Below, piece after piece: positions 38,687 through 49,172 of a stretch of DNA of 64,000 nt. The stretch is from CAWFFV01 sp963814985 (GTDB taxonomy: Bacteria > Chloroflexota > Ktedonobacteria > Ktedonobacterales > Ktedonobacteraceae): contig CAWFFV010000056.1 in the NCBI GenBank assembly GCA_963814985.1, positions 62,001 to 126,000 of the forward strand, given 5' to 3'. The translations under genes were made by a program, and so were the position numbers. Within the stretch, counting starts at the first letter, position 1, and the number at the start of each line of letters is the position of its first letter. The notes under the pieces were generated by a model. It ran no database searches and was not told the DNA's origin. It saw nothing but the letters and a program-made list of their open reading frames with translations.

Positions 38687-39534
38687 TGGATCTTTCTTTT
38701 CGTATCTGTACCCAGTCAGATATCTCTGTTGCTAACAATATTCTCGTGAATGCCTATAACTTTACCGGGAGTCGGGAGGATTTGCTTCTTCACTACTGGT
38801 CACTGCAACCGGATGGTTGGTGGTTAGCACTCCTGGATGCAATACCACTTGGATTTGGCGGAGCGGTAGATTATGGCCTCTTTAGTTATATTGGAATGCT
38901 CTCGGTTGATCCATCAGTGCAACGTCGTGGTATCGGTGAAGCACTTATGAAGCAGATACTTACATGGGGAGAAGAACGAGCCTGCCCTACAATGCTCCTT
39001 GAAACTAACCAGAAGGCTGTTTCATTGTACGAGCGATTAGGCTTTATTGAAGAAGATACGACCTTATATTTACGTCTAAATACGCCTATAGAGGGCTTAA
39101 AGCCGCCTTCTGACGTAGCCATTTTGCAGACAGAAGATACTTCAGAACTGGTACACTTTGATGCATTTTATTTTGGTGCTCAACGTGAGAAGATATTTAC
39201 TTCCCACTTAGCAGATCCTGAACGTGCTTTTGTAACACGCAACGAAGCAGGGAACATCACAGGATACATTTTTGCACAACCAGGCAACATCGGTCCATGG
39301 GTCGCAAGCACTGTAGAGGATGCAGAAAAATTACTACTTCGTGCTCTTGTACTTCCCTTTAGCGGGGGTCCCACTAACACCATCCCTGCCACCAACAAAG
39401 ATGGGCAAGAGTTGTTGAAACAGTATGGTTTCAGTGAGTTTGGCTCAAGCCGCCGTTTTATGCGTCGTGGCGTTCCTGCCAAGTTGATGCAACGAGCTAT
39501 GATCTATGGACAGGCAAGTATGGCCCTCGGGTAA
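38683..39534 (+). CDS. GNAT-family N-acetyltransferase with two GNAT-like halves
   Basis: 283 residues in a clean frame. The first half has the acetyl-CoA loop, MLSVDPSVQRRGIGEALMKQ, and ends with LYERLGFIEEDTTLYLRL. The second half (AFYFGAQREKIFTSHLADPE to QYGFSEFGSSRRFMRRG) is a degenerate GNAT without the Q/R-x-x-G-x-G loop. Such tandem GNATs acetylate small molecules or peptides. Translation is coupled to the TPR regulator through an ATGA overlap, with GAAGGG upstream. I infer that the regulator controls this enzyme. Confidence 0.82.
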   Translation: MMDLSFRICTQSDISVANNILVNAYNFTGSREDLLLHYWSLQPDGWWLALLDAIPLGFGGAVDYGLFSYIGMLSVDPSVQRRGIGEALMKQILTWGEERACPTMLLETNQKAVSLYERLGFIEEDTTLYLRLNTPIEGLKPPSDVAILQTEDTSELVHFDAFYFGAQREKIFTSHLADPERAFVTRNEAGNITGYIFAQPGNIGPWVASTVEDAEKLLLRALVLPFSGGPTNTIPATNKDGQELLKQYGFSEFGSSRRFMRRGVPAKLMQRAMIYGQASMALG

Positions 39535-39551
39535 GATACTTCTTCATTACT

Positions 39552-40362
39552 TCATTGCGCCTGTAAACAGATGTCGGCCTGTACTCTCTCATACATCGCA
39601 CGGATATCGTTGTAATCCTCATCAGAGATAGGAATAAAGCGTTCAATCAGGCCATCATGCAGCCTTTGTGCATAAAAAGCATCCTGGTGAATGACGAACA
39701 ATGCTTCTTTTATCTTTTGCTTGAGGTCAGCATCCAATTGTGTTGAAACAACAAATGGGGGAATTGTCGAGGGGCCAAAGAAGCCGATAGTACGAAGTTG
39801 CGCTGCAATCTGGGGACTATTTTGGAAGACAAAATCAAGCATATGCGAAATCGATTGCCGTAGCATCTGCTTTACCTTCCATTACCAACCGTATTGACTG
39901 AGCGTGGGAGCCACTTTTTATCATTTTTTTGAAATATTCTGTCGGTGCAGGGAGACCCCGTTCTAGCAAATTAGCATATACGAGATTATAGCCAGAATGA
40001 GACGCCTTTTCGTTATAAGCCCAGATACATCCTCGCAAGTCTTCCAAAGATGTATACATAAATTCTTTTCGCACCACGATATCTGAAAAATAGCGTGGTG
40101 CATGCTGATACCGCTCTCCAAGCAGTAAAGGGGCAGCAATCAGTTCAACTGGACATGGATGTAGCCTTGAGAGATGAACGTACGCCAGACCACAAATAAA
40201 ACCACCGTCAATACAACCTGATGAAAAATCATCAAATGACTCTCCACATATGAGAATGCCTGGGATGCCAACACATCTTTCGATATACTCAGTGATGTGG
40301 TGATACGTCTTGTCCAGATTTGGAGCCAGAAAATTGGCAAAAATGAGAGTCTGTGCTGTCAT
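39552..40362 (-). CDS. PhnD-like periplasmic-binding fold protein lacking a signal peptide (one frame change)
   Basis: About 269 residues after joining frames near 39855 (ATAIDF/ATAIDS, then HMLDFVFQNSPQIAAQLRTI). The fold of PhnD-like phosphate/phosphonate binding proteins is seen in GFICGLAYVHLSRLHPCPVE, VVRKEFMYTSLEDLRGCIWA, and SHAQSIRLVMEGKADATAID. The N-terminus MTAQTLIFANFLAPNLDKTY enters the first beta strand directly, with no export signal or lipobox, so it may act in the cytosol. GAGGGAAATTTG precedes ATG 40362. It is the downstream gene of a pair with an unknown protein. Confidence 0.75.
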
Positions 40363-40395
40363 CAAATTTCCCTCAAATGGCACAATCGAGACACT

Positions 40396-41408
40396 CTAAG
40401 CTGATACAAATTCAAGGTCCTGATGATAAGTCTGAACATGGATCGTAGGCTGCTGAGTACCTGGATGAAATGCATAATACTTCGTCTTATGCAGGATCAG
40501 TGAGTTTGACAGATCATTTTCAGCAACCACCCCATGATGGAGCCGGATCCACTCATAGTAGTAAGGTGCAAGTTCATACGCAGCGTGCTGGTGCGTCTTC
40601 ATAGCAAGAATGCTTTCCTTTACATCTCTATCTTGAGGCACAAACAGAACCAGATTGTACCAGATTTCATCAAAAAGCTTGAGCGAGGAATAGCTTAACA
40701 GGCCAGAATGCGGAGCAAGTTCCATCACGATCTTCCGGTCAGCTTCTGCGATGCTGGCTGATACATCTGTCTGAGGAAACGATTGCCTCTTGCTCAGAAA
40801 TCCGACAAAATGCACGTTTTTTCTCGCAAGTTGTGGCTGCGTATATACGACAATACGATGCTCACGCTCCACATAGGCACCTGGCTCATTGAGATACGAT
40901 ACCAGAGGCAAAGAGCCACAGGCTTGCGGATCGAGTCGGCTCATAAAATCGTTGGTACGGTTCAATATGTAGGTAAGGATGGAAATATCCAATGCATCCT
41001 TCTCGACATCATTTTTTGTGAGTCGCTCCATAAGAAACTGGTAGACAACCGTGTCGTTTTTCCACATATGCTCTGTCCCTTCGAAAAATATTTTGTTTAA
41101 CATTGAGGAAACAGGGACTTTCTCGGCTTCAATAGTAAGGGATGAGGCAGACCAATGGTTCTGCTTAAGAACCAAGACCCACTCGTGATGATATAGCTGA
41201 AAAACCCTGTTATTTACAAATTGCTGGGAGAAGGAGTCTAGCGACAACAGAGGCACATATAGTGGTAGTGGCAGTTTTGACGAAGATAGTGTGCAGGAGT
41301 GAGAGGTGTCCAACTAAAAAGATCCAGTCTTTGACTGGAAGTTCCATCTCGTGCAACAGGTATTCTCTCCTGCCAGGATGTTTGCACAATTCTTTTCTGA
41401 CTCTGCAT
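40396..41408 (-). CDS. Uncharacterised protein paired with the PhnD-like protein (one frame change)
   Basis: The open frame starts with TTG 41313, but another frame upstream reads MQSQKRIVQTSWQERIPVAR and RLDLFSWTPLTPAHY from ATG 41408 (AGGA 8 bases upstream). It joins the main frame near 41270, giving about 337 residues. The sequence is rich in aromatic residues and His (YELAPYYYEWIRLHHGVVAE, VFQLYHHEWVLVLKQNHW). I see no signal peptide, membrane segment or known motif. It ends 33 bases before the PhnD-like gene, so they form an operon. A palindrome at 41483 lies just upstream. Function unknown. Confidence 0.6.
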
Positions 41409-41836
41409 CTCAATTCCTAATTCGTTGTGTTGTCTTGTTATAACAAGGCCTGGTTTGCACTTCACCTTGTTAGTTGATTAAGTTGATTAATTAAGTCAAT
41501 TATAAGAGGGCAACCTCTTGTTTGTCAAGGTAGCAAAGGGAAAGGATGGGCTTCTTAAGCTGCTGAGGCATTGTATTGGTTCGTATTTCAGAGCAGACCC
41601 GTTAGCCTGGGCATGGTGACGATGAATAAAGAGATAACCATCGATTTTACAAGGGAATATGCTGGTAACAAGCAAGCAAGAGGCGAACTATGAAACGAAC
41701 ATTCTGAGCGTTTTCACCCAGACAGGTTCACGCGGTTTACAGCTCAACCAATAGCCTTCACACAGGCTTTTCGTTTTCTGGAACTCTCTTTCAGGCGATT
41801 GTGTAGTTTTGTATTTTTAGCAAGGAGAAATTTGTT
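41409..41836. other. Divergent intergenic region
   Basis: About 430 bases between the unknown/PhnD-like operon and a secreted repeat protein. Apart from the operator-like palindrome at 41483-41499, nothing is recognisable. Both promoters must lie here. Confidence 0.4.
41472..41499. promoter_or_regulatory. Operator-like palindrome with an extra half-site
   Basis: TTGATTAATTAAGTCAA at 41483-41499 is palindromic except at one pair. A further copy of AGTTGATTA precedes it at 41472-41480. The form is typical of MarR-family operators. It lies 75 bases upstream of ATG 41408. Confidence 0.5.
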
Positions 41837-42547
41837 ATGCGAGCCTTTCTGAAGCCAAAACTCATCTTCCTTCGGCTGAGTGTAGTACTCCCGATAAGTG
41901 CCCTTGCTGTATTCCTCTGCTTAGGCTCCTTCAGTTCCTCGTATGCAGCAGGACACCCAGGACCAAAGGGGTCTTCGCCTCCTACTACGGGTAACAGCGA
42001 ACATCCTCAAGGACCAAAGGGGACTTTGCCTCCTACCACGGGTAATAGCGGACATCCTCAGAAACCAAAGGGGACGTTGCCTCCTACCACGGGTAACAGC
42101 GGACATCCTCAGAAACCAAAGGGGTCTTTGCCTCCTATCACGGGTAACGGTGGATACTCTCAGGGACCAGAGGGTTCCTGGCTTGTCACAGCGACCCCTT
42201 CAGGACCCTCACCTTCGCCGTTTCAAGAACTCTACACCTATATCCCCAGTGGAGGTGTCGTTGAAACAGATGAGACGGACTTTGACCCTAAGGCACCCTC
42301 AAGTCCTGCACATGGAACGTGGAAGAGTATAGGAGAAGATCGCTTCGCTTCGACGGTTATCAACTTTTTCTTTGACGCGAAGGGAAATCCCGCAGGCACA
42401 GTTCAAGTTCGGGAGATCGACACGTTCAGTGAGAATGGCAATATATACACAGGCTCAGCCACATTCGTCTCACGCAATCTCGCTGGGAAACAGGTTGATT
42501 CTGGCAGCTTTACGACTCGGGCTACGCGCATTCCCGTAGTGATGTAA
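41837..42547 (+). CDS. Secreted protein with collagen-like Pro/Gly repeats and a beta-domain
   Basis: 236 residues in a clean frame. The signal peptide is LRLSVVLPISALAVFLCLGS with a likely cut after SSYAAG. Four copies of an 18-residue unit (core GPKGTLPPTTGNSGHPQ) follow at about residues 40-112. The C-terminal domain of about 120 residues (FQELYTYIPSGGVVETDETD, SPAHGTWKSIGEDRF, GNPAGTVQVREID) looks like a small beta-barrel fold found in many exported proteins of unknown role. CAAGGAGAAATTTGTT precedes ATG 41837. Confidence 0.75.
   Translation: MRAFLKPKLIFLRLSVVLPISALAVFLCLGSFSSSYAAGHPGPKGSSPPTTGNSEHPQGPKGTLPPTTGNSGHPQKPKGTLPPTTGNSGHPQKPKGSLPPITGNGGYSQGPEGSWLVTATPSGPSPSPFQELYTYIPSGGVVETDETDFDPKAPSSPAHGTWKSIGEDRFASTVINFFFDAKGNPAGTVQVREIDTFSENGNIYTGSATFVSRNLAGKQVDSGSFTTRATRIPVVM
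41958..42170 (+). repeat. 54-bp tandem repeat in the secreted-protein gene
   Basis: Four consecutive units encode PKGxLPPTTGNSGHPQ variants. Copies two to four are nearly identical in DNA, which points to recent expansion. Copy number is likely to vary between strains. Confidence 0.75.
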
Positions 42548-42619
42548 GTGCCATACACACTGATAGTTGACATGGAATCTCGAACATCGACATCAATCTT
42601 CGAACACTCTGCCAAACTT

Positions 42620-42648
42620 GGGGTCTGTGATGCAATAGAACAGACCCC
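42620..42648. terminator. Short hairpin after the repeat-protein gene
   Basis: GGGGTCTG and CAGACCCC form a perfect 8-bp stem with a 13-base loop, 73 bases after the stop at 42547. A weak terminator candidate. Confidence 0.4.
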
Positions 42649-42738
42649 TTATCGATGCAACCAACTCTGGTCCTTTTCCAAAACGTAGAAAGTACAACGG
42701 TACCTGATTTTGTGATATTACAGGCTTCTTACTCAAAA

Positions 42739-43256
42739 TCAGACTTTTAAGGTGAGAGTTGCATGCGTTGACAAATTAGCAAAATTTGTACTCGTTCCAA
42801 AAAGGCTTTCAGAACCGCCAGTGAGAGTATAGCCCTGCTGGCAGTCAAAGGGCCCAATAGACACACTACGAATCAAAAAGATGCTGGTCAACACTTTGCC
42901 ATCACTATCAGGATTCAATTCTGCGTATCTGTTTTGTCCAGCGACGGTCCATGATTCTGAGCCACGTCCCCATTCCGACATCCCCACTGACTGGAACTAC
43001 CTAATGTGATCTGATGCACACCATCTGCATCATTCGCAACAAGCAGTATAGTATAGTCTGTGCCTTGTGTCGTAGTGACAGTAGCATTGCCTGCGTAAGT
43101 CTGCGTAGAGTTATCGCCCTTATTGATAACCTTCCAGGTAAGTGTAGGAGACGTCGTCTCGCCGGGATTAGGTGTGGCACTTACACATGCGCTCAACATG
43201 TATACCAGGCCAATACACAGCATTAATAGCCACCAGCGCGTAACAGGTCGTACCAT
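42739..43256 (-). CDS. Lipoprotein of unknown function (one frame change)
   Basis: About 172 residues from two frames joined near 42975. The signal sequence WWLLMLCIGLVYMLSAC ends in a lipobox (LSAC), so the mature protein is lipid-anchored outside the cell. The mature part is a single beta-rich domain (SPTLTWKVINKGDNSTQTYA, GTDYTILLVANDADGVHQIT, then SESWTVAGQNRYAELNPDSD). AAGGATGTTGCAATT precedes ATG 43256. No catalytic motif is seen. Confidence 0.7.
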
Positions 43257-43397
43257 AATTGCAACATCCTTAATCTAAACATATATGACATGCCATTGGA
43301 CACAAAATCAGCGGCTTTCATCACCAGGAGAACCTGTGTACTAATAAAACGCCCATGTTACGTTTTTTGGCATGCCGTTCCATAACATCAGAGACCT

Positions 43398-46065
43398 CTA
43401 TAATACGCTCACAGGGTCGATATCGATGTCCCAACCGGGAGCATCGATGACACGCAAGAGTTGATGCAGGTCAGGGCCACGCACAACCATTTGCCAGTGA
43501 TACTTGCCTCTGATACGTTCCATTAAAGCGGGTGCAGGACCCACAATATCAGTATTTACTAACGCAAAACGGTCAATCCATTCATTGAGTCGTTCATATA
43601 AGAGTAGCGCCTCATTCTGACAGCGGTGTCGATTCTCATGATGATAGGAAAACTTGGCAAACCGACGAAATGGGGGATAGTGGTATTGACGCCGTACCTC
43701 TATTTCCGCAGCATAGAATTCGTGGAATGCATGGCGCGAGGCTGTGTCAATACAAAAATGCTGCGGATTGAATGTCTGGATAATGACATTGCCAGCTTCG
43801 GCACCACGTCCAGCACGCCCTGCAACCTGCGTCAACAGGGTAAATGCTCGTTCGGCTGAGGAATAGTCGGGCAGGTTCAGTGCTATATCCGCAGAGATAA
43901 CTCCGACCAGTGTTACCCCAGGTAGATCAAGCCCTTTGGCGATCATCTGCGTACCAATGAGGATATCAGCTTCTCGATTGGCGAACTGATCGAGGAGTTG
44001 CTCATGGTCGCGCCTGTTGCGAGCTGTATCCCGATCCCAGCGTAAGAGCCGAGCTGAAGGAAAGCTACGTTGAATGGTATCCAGCACTTTTTCTGTACCT
44101 AATCCAAAATAACGGATCTTTGAACTTTTGCAGCTTGGACAAAAATGAATAACCATGTTCTGCCGACCACAGTAGTGACAGAGTAAAATATGCTCTGTGG
44201 CATGAAACGTAAACGGAATATCACAGCGATCACAGAGGGCAACAAAGCCGCAATCCCGACATAATACACTGCTTGCGGCACCACGCCGATTGAGAAAGAG
44301 AATGGCTTGCTGCCCCAAACTTAAGACTCGCTCTAGTTCTTCTTGCAAGCGACGACTGATAATGCTGGTATTACCCGTGTGCAACTCGTGGCGTAGATCG
44401 ACTATCTCAACAGGTGGCAGCAAGGCACCAATACGTCCAGGTAACTCGATAAGTTGATAGTCGCTCTGCTCAGCACGATAGAAGGTTTCTACCGATGGCG
44501 TAGCGCTGCCCAGAACAACTGGAATACGTAGAATTTCGCCCAGTATGATAGCCGCTTCACGGGCATGGTATGTTGGTTTGCGCTCACTTTGTTTATAGGC
44601 TGGTTCGTGTTCCTCGTCTACAATGATAATTCCCAGATCTGGTAAGGGCGAGAAGAGTGCGGAACGTGAACCAATTACGACATCAACCTGTCCGGAACGA
44701 ATACGCCGCCATTCATCATAGCGTTCCCCCATGCTCAGGTCACTATGTACAATCGCCACACGATCAGGGAAACGACCCGCCACACGCTGGACAGCCTGCG
44801 TTGTCAGAGCAATCTCTGGCACCAGCACAATCCCACGTTTGCCCTGCTCGATCACAGCGGCCAATGCTTGAAGATAGACTTCAGTCTTACCACTGCCAGT
44901 CACCCCATGCAACAGAATAGGCGCACACTGGTAGCCCTCACGCCTCCTCGCTCTTATACTCTCTCATACTTGCAAGAATTTGTTCCAGTGCCTGTTGCTG
45001 ATCGATCGTGAGAGTGAGTGGGGTACTGGCAGGAATAGTACGCCCTGACAGTGGGTCTCGCCGTACCTCAGTTTTTTCAAAGGCAATGATCTTCTCACTG
45101 ACCAGTTGCTGCAACTGTGCAGGCTTTAACGCGGTAGCTTTGTTGAGCATCGCAGGGGTCCAATGGACACTTGTGCCGATACTCTGTTGAAGCAAGTCAA
45201 TAGCAGCTAATTGACGTTGGGCAACAAGACTTGCTTCATCCTGAGATGTTGGCGCGAGTGTAGCGGTCATGCCAGACATAGCCCAGGGGTTGAGGCTTTC
45301 ACGCTTCTGATTCTTTTTATTCGCAGGAGGTTGATGCACAATATCGGACTCTCTCTGAACAGGCTCAGCTATTGCCAGAGTTTGTTGCAACTGTTCCTCT
45401 TTACGCTTTCGCCATTCCGTCAGCGCTTCTCCCTGCGCGACAAGACGAACGATACGTTTAAAACGTGGCTTAGCTTTTGGGGCACTTAGCTGGGCATCAT
45501 GGGCAATCAGGCCGCTCTTTTGTGCTTCCTTCAACAACTTTGTTGCATGCTTGTGTCCAAGCATTTTCTTGAGTTGCTCTACATCCAGTTCTCCATCTAC
45601 CTGAAGCAGTCCGATCAGTGCTCGAAGCTGCAAAGAGATATCTTCGGCGGCCTGCTCATTCCCATTCTGATACCCTTCAGCAAGGCGTAGAACGACCTGC
45701 GAACGCTGCATCAATCCGGGAGGAAGCATAATCTGCACCACCTGAGCTAACGGTGTAATATAATACTGGGCTATCCACTCTGCCAACGCCTGTTGATAAG
45801 GCCAGAGGGCTGGTTCAGGATCAAGTACGGCCTGGAGTGGGCGTAATACTATCTCAGGGTCACCTTCCGCAACGCCTGGGAGAGATGAGCCGTCCTGATC
45901 CTCCTGGATATTCCAGACAATACCCTCAACCAGACGGTCCCCATAGGGCACTGCCACCAGTTGCCCAATCCGCACTTCGGCCTCAAGCCCGGCAGGCACA
46001 AGATAGGTGAGTAGCGGTTGCTCAGTGTTCCAACTACTGGCAGAGGTCAATACATCGACAAGCAT
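43398..46065 (-). CDS. priA: Primosomal replication helicase PriA (one frame change)
   Basis: About 890 residues after joining two frames near 44930. The N-domain starts MLVDVLTSASSWNTEQPLLT with VPYGDRLVEGIV. The helicase core has Walker A MHGVTGSGKTEVYLQAL, DEEH box GIIIVDEEHEPAYKQ, and motif VVLGSATPSVET. The zinc-binding insert has CRDCGFVALCDRCD and HYCGR then CPSCKSSK. The motif TQMIAKGLDLPGVTLVGVIS follows. PriA restarts collapsed replication forks. The chosen ATG 46065 overlaps the end of mutL, with GGGAGACG upstream. Upstream frame extension to 46194 is only shadow of mutL. Confidence 0.93.
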
Positions 46066-46069
46066 CGTG

Positions 46070-48208
46070 CTAACGTCTCCCAAACTCATGCTCCAGGGCA
46101 GACAGACCAAAATGGACCATGGTTGGACGACCATGACAGCAGCTATACGGCGCTCTGGTTTGCTCCAATTGTTCGAGCATTTCACGCATCTCACTTACAG
46201 TCAAAAAGTAGTTGGCTTTGATGGCCGCTTTACAGGCCACATTCGCCAGGGCACGTTCCTCCCAGGTTTCTGTATGTCCCAGATTCTCTGCTGCGGTCAG
46301 ATCGACCAGCAGTTCGTGCAATGAACGCGCACTCATATGCTTAACGAGTACATTCGGAACGGCTCGTACTAACAGGATACCATCGTCGGATAGTTCCAAC
46401 GAAAACCCGATGTGCTCCAACTGTGGCAAATGATCTTCAACAGCTTCTAATTCGCTGGGAGCAAGCTCTAGATTGATTGGTGTTAGCAGTAGTTGTGATA
46501 GAGGGGCACGAGCCTTTAAAGCTGCCACCATACGTTCCAATAGGATACGCTCATGGGCTGCATGCTGATCTATCAGATACATGCCATCTTCACCTTCAGT
46601 CACAATATAGCTCTGGGAGAGTTGTCCTATAACACGCAGATGGGGCAGGCGTCGTGTCTGTTGTGGATCAAGTGTCTGGCCCGGTAATATTTCTTGTTGT
46701 TGAGGTTGGGCCGCCTTCTCTTGAGGGCTATCCCTGGGAATCTCTGGTAATTGCTCCTCATCATCCACTTGATTGGGAGCAGGTGGATGAGTGGTTTGTG
46801 AAACAGAGGGCTGGGGATATTGAGAAGTCGTTCCCAGTGCAAAATCACGCGATATTTCAGGTTTCGTCTGGCTAGAATTATCCTCGTGAGGAGTCTCAGG
46901 GAGTGGCCTCAGATTTTTGCTCTCTCTTCGATCCGTCTGCTGCTCGTGACGTACATGACTCTGCCAGAGACGAGAGAGCATTGGTGGTCTTGTCCCTGTC
47001 TCTTCCTCTGTTACCGTAATCCAGGGGCTATCCTGCGGGAATGTACGCGGCTCTCCGTTCGTTGATGGTTGGTTTTCTGCACTCTGACCAGCACCTTCAT
47101 CGTCAAGGACACCAGCCAGGGGATCCTCCGCTTCTGCCGGCTCAGTGAATGTATCCACAATAGGGGGTTCAGATCGTTCCTGACGAGGTTTCCACTGGGG
47201 CATCTCTGGCTCTTCTAGCAAAGCCTGACGTACTGCTCGCAAGATAGCGGCAAAGACACGACGCTCTTTGAGGAAGCGAATCTCGGTTTTGGCAGGATGC
47301 ACATTGACGTCAAGTTGTGTAGGGTCGATCTGGATATTAACAACAGCAATAGGGTGTCGCCCCGTAAGTAACAACGAGTGATAGGCTCCCTCTACCGCAG
47401 AAGTAAGCATGCGACTCAAGACCCAGCGCCGATTGACAAAGAACGAAATATGCTGACGTGTGCTTTTATAGCAGGCGGGACGACTAACATAGCCAGTGAT
47501 AATGGGATATTCCGAGTCATTGGGACGATCAAGGCTATGGATAGGCACCATCTGTTCCGTAATCTGCAAATTATAGACTTCGACCAGCACGCTGGAGAGT
47601 TGACCATTTCCCGGAGTCGCAAGGATCTGGCGTCCCTCGCTAAAGACGCTAAAGCGAATTTCGGGATAGGCCAGCGCATACTGTTCCAGCAGATGAAGAC
47701 AATGGCTGACCTCGGTATTGCGGCTCTTGAGAAATTTCAAACGTGCAGGTACAGCGCTAAATAGATTGCGCACGGTCAGGGTTGTGCCTTCCGGTGAAGC
47801 TGCGGTGGTCACGTCGGAGATTTGCCCATTCATTGCGCTAATTTGTGCCCCCTGCTCTGCTCCCCTATGACGACTTAGCAGTGTCACTTCAGCAACGGCG
47901 GCAATACTTGCCAGGGCCTCACCTCGAAAACCAAGTGAGCGGATATGGTCCAGATCATCAATCTGGGAAACTTTGCTCGTGGCATGGCGTTCCAGAGCCA
48001 GGGGGAGTTCATCCATCGGAATGCCGGAACCATTATCGGTAATACGGATAAGCTGAAGACCACCATGCGTCAGGTCAACGCGAATTTGCGTAGCCCCTGC
48101 ATCGATGCTATTCTCCATAAGTTCTTTTACAACAGAGGCAGGCCGCTCCACCACTTCCCCAGCAGCTATCTTGGCCGCAACATCAGGCGCAAGTTGTCGT
48201 ATTGGCAT
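46070..48208 (-). CDS. mutL: DNA mismatch repair protein MutL (endonuclease type)
   Basis: 712 residues in a clean frame. The GHKL ATPase motifs are AAGEVVERPASVVKELMENS, ITDNGSGIP and HATSKVSQIDDLDHIRSLGF with GFRGEALASI. A low-complexity linker of about 250 residues follows. The C-domain has the nuclease motif DQHAAHERILLE, which fits DQHA(X)2E(X)4E, plus CCHGRP and the final HEFGRR. So it should nick the unmethylated or nascent strand itself, as in bacteria without MutH. ATG 48208 (MPIRQLAPDVAAKIAAGE) is chosen; the frame is open further upstream. priA overlaps its 3' end. Confidence 0.96.
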   Translation of the reverse strand: MPIRQLAPDVAAKIAAGEVVERPASVVKELMENSIDAGATQIRVDLTHGGLQLIRITDNGSGIPMDELPLALERHATSKVSQIDDLDHIRSLGFRGEALASIAAVAEVTLLSRHRGAEQGAQISAMNGQISDVTTAASPEGTTLTVRNLFSAVPARLKFLKSRNTEVSHCLHLLEQYALAYPEIRFSVFSEGRQILATPGNGQLSSVLVEVYNLQITEQMVPIHSLDRPNDSEYPIITGYVSRPACYKSTRQHISFFVNRRWVLSRMLTSAVEGAYHSLLLTGRHPIAVVNIQIDPTQLDVNVHPAKTEIRFLKERRVFAAILRAVRQALLEEPEMPQWKPRQERSEPPIVDTFTEPAEAEDPLAGVLDDEGAGQSAENQPSTNGEPRTFPQDSPWITVTEEETGTRPPMLSRLWQSHVRHEQQTDRRESKNLRPLPETPHEDNSSQTKPEISRDFALGTTSQYPQPSVSQTTHPPAPNQVDDEEQLPEIPRDSPQEKAAQPQQQEILPGQTLDPQQTRRLPHLRVIGQLSQSYIVTEGEDGMYLIDQHAAHERILLERMVAALKARAPLSQLLLTPINLELAPSELEAVEDHLPQLEHIGFSLELSDDGILLVRAVPNVLVKHMSARSLHELLVDLTAAENLGHTETWEERALANVACKAAIKANYFLTVSEMREMLEQLEQTRAPYSCCHGRPTMVHFGLSALEHEFGRR

Positions 48209-48393
48209 ATTCTCTACTCCCCCAACAACACAATATTCTTTACGCTCATAAGAACGAGTGTTCATAGTGCATAATAACATAGATGCACCACGACCTGCAA
48301 GAACAAACCCACAAGAGGGTGTCCGTCAGATTTTGATCCTGTTGGTGAACGGTACAAACAAAATAAGAGTATAAAATGTAATATACAATAAAA

Positions 48394-48440
48394 GGGTAGG
48401 GACCTGCTTCAGCGCGTCAGGCGATTCATCGCCATGTATA
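48394..48440. repeat. Partial copy of the MITE-like inverted repeat
   Basis: GGGTAGGGACC, CTTCAGCGCGTC and GGCGATTCATCGCC follow the same order as one arm of the element at 19815-20085. It stands alone upstream of mutL. The surrounding gap, 48209-48531, holds no gene. Confidence 0.6.
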
Positions 48441-48531
48441 TTATGATTTGTAGGGGAATTTTTTTAAATGCACTCAAACGCACAGGAGGGAAATAGCCAT
48501 GGAAGAAGTAAAACATTATTCCATGATTATC

Positions 48532-49130
48532 TCAATCAACATCCAGCATCGAAGACAACGGGGGAATATCAGTTTGTGCATAGATCTCTGCTACCGGGAT
48601 GGTCAGCCCGACACTTGCAAATGTGACCATCTGTTCATGCCCATAGCGAGCAAATGTCCATAGCTCTGCTGTTTCACGATGATAAACTTCAATTTCTTGA
48701 TGACGCGAACTCACCATCGCATACTCCTCTACGCTAGCACACGCTTGATACACTCTCAACTTCTCCCCGCGATCTCTGTATGCAGTTGAAGGTGAGAGTA
48801 CTTCAATGATGAGACGCGGGAAACGGATCGCAGTGGAACCGCGTGCATAATCTTCTGAATGGCAGGTGACAGTGATATCAGGAAAGTACGAGGGATTTTC
48901 AGCTCCTAAAGGCAATACTTTCATATCAGAATTGGCGACGCGGCAAGGTTTGCCAGGTAAGTGAGTACGGAGTCCCGTACTCAAATTAATTGCGATATTA
49001 TGCTATGCTCAAATGTTCCACCTGACATAGCATAAATGTGCCCATCAGCGTACTCATATTTGATATCGCTGGTACGCTCAAGCTCATGGTATTCCTCAAG
49101 ACTCATCCAATGTGGAGGTTGTAAGGCCAT
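48532..49130 (-). CDS. Uma2 family (DUF820) putative restriction-endonuclease-fold protein, copy 1 (one frame change)
   Basis: About 198 residues. ATG 49130 opens MALQPPHWMSLEEYHELERT and YADGHIYAMSGGTFEHSII. The frame then slips by one base near 48997 and resumes AINLSTGLRTHLPGKPC. The PD-(D/E)xK-like core is SYFPDITVTCHSEDYARG, FPRLIIEVLSPSTAYRDRGE, and KLRVYQACASVEEYAMVSS. AAAGGAACCACCT precedes the ATG. It is one of three paralogues in 4.3 kb. Uma2 proteins are very numerous in Chloroflexi and cyanobacteria, and their biological role is unsettled. Confidence 0.82.
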
Positions 49131-49172
49131 AGGTGGTTCCTTTCCAATCTCTCGTGGACTCCTGCCCAGGGG

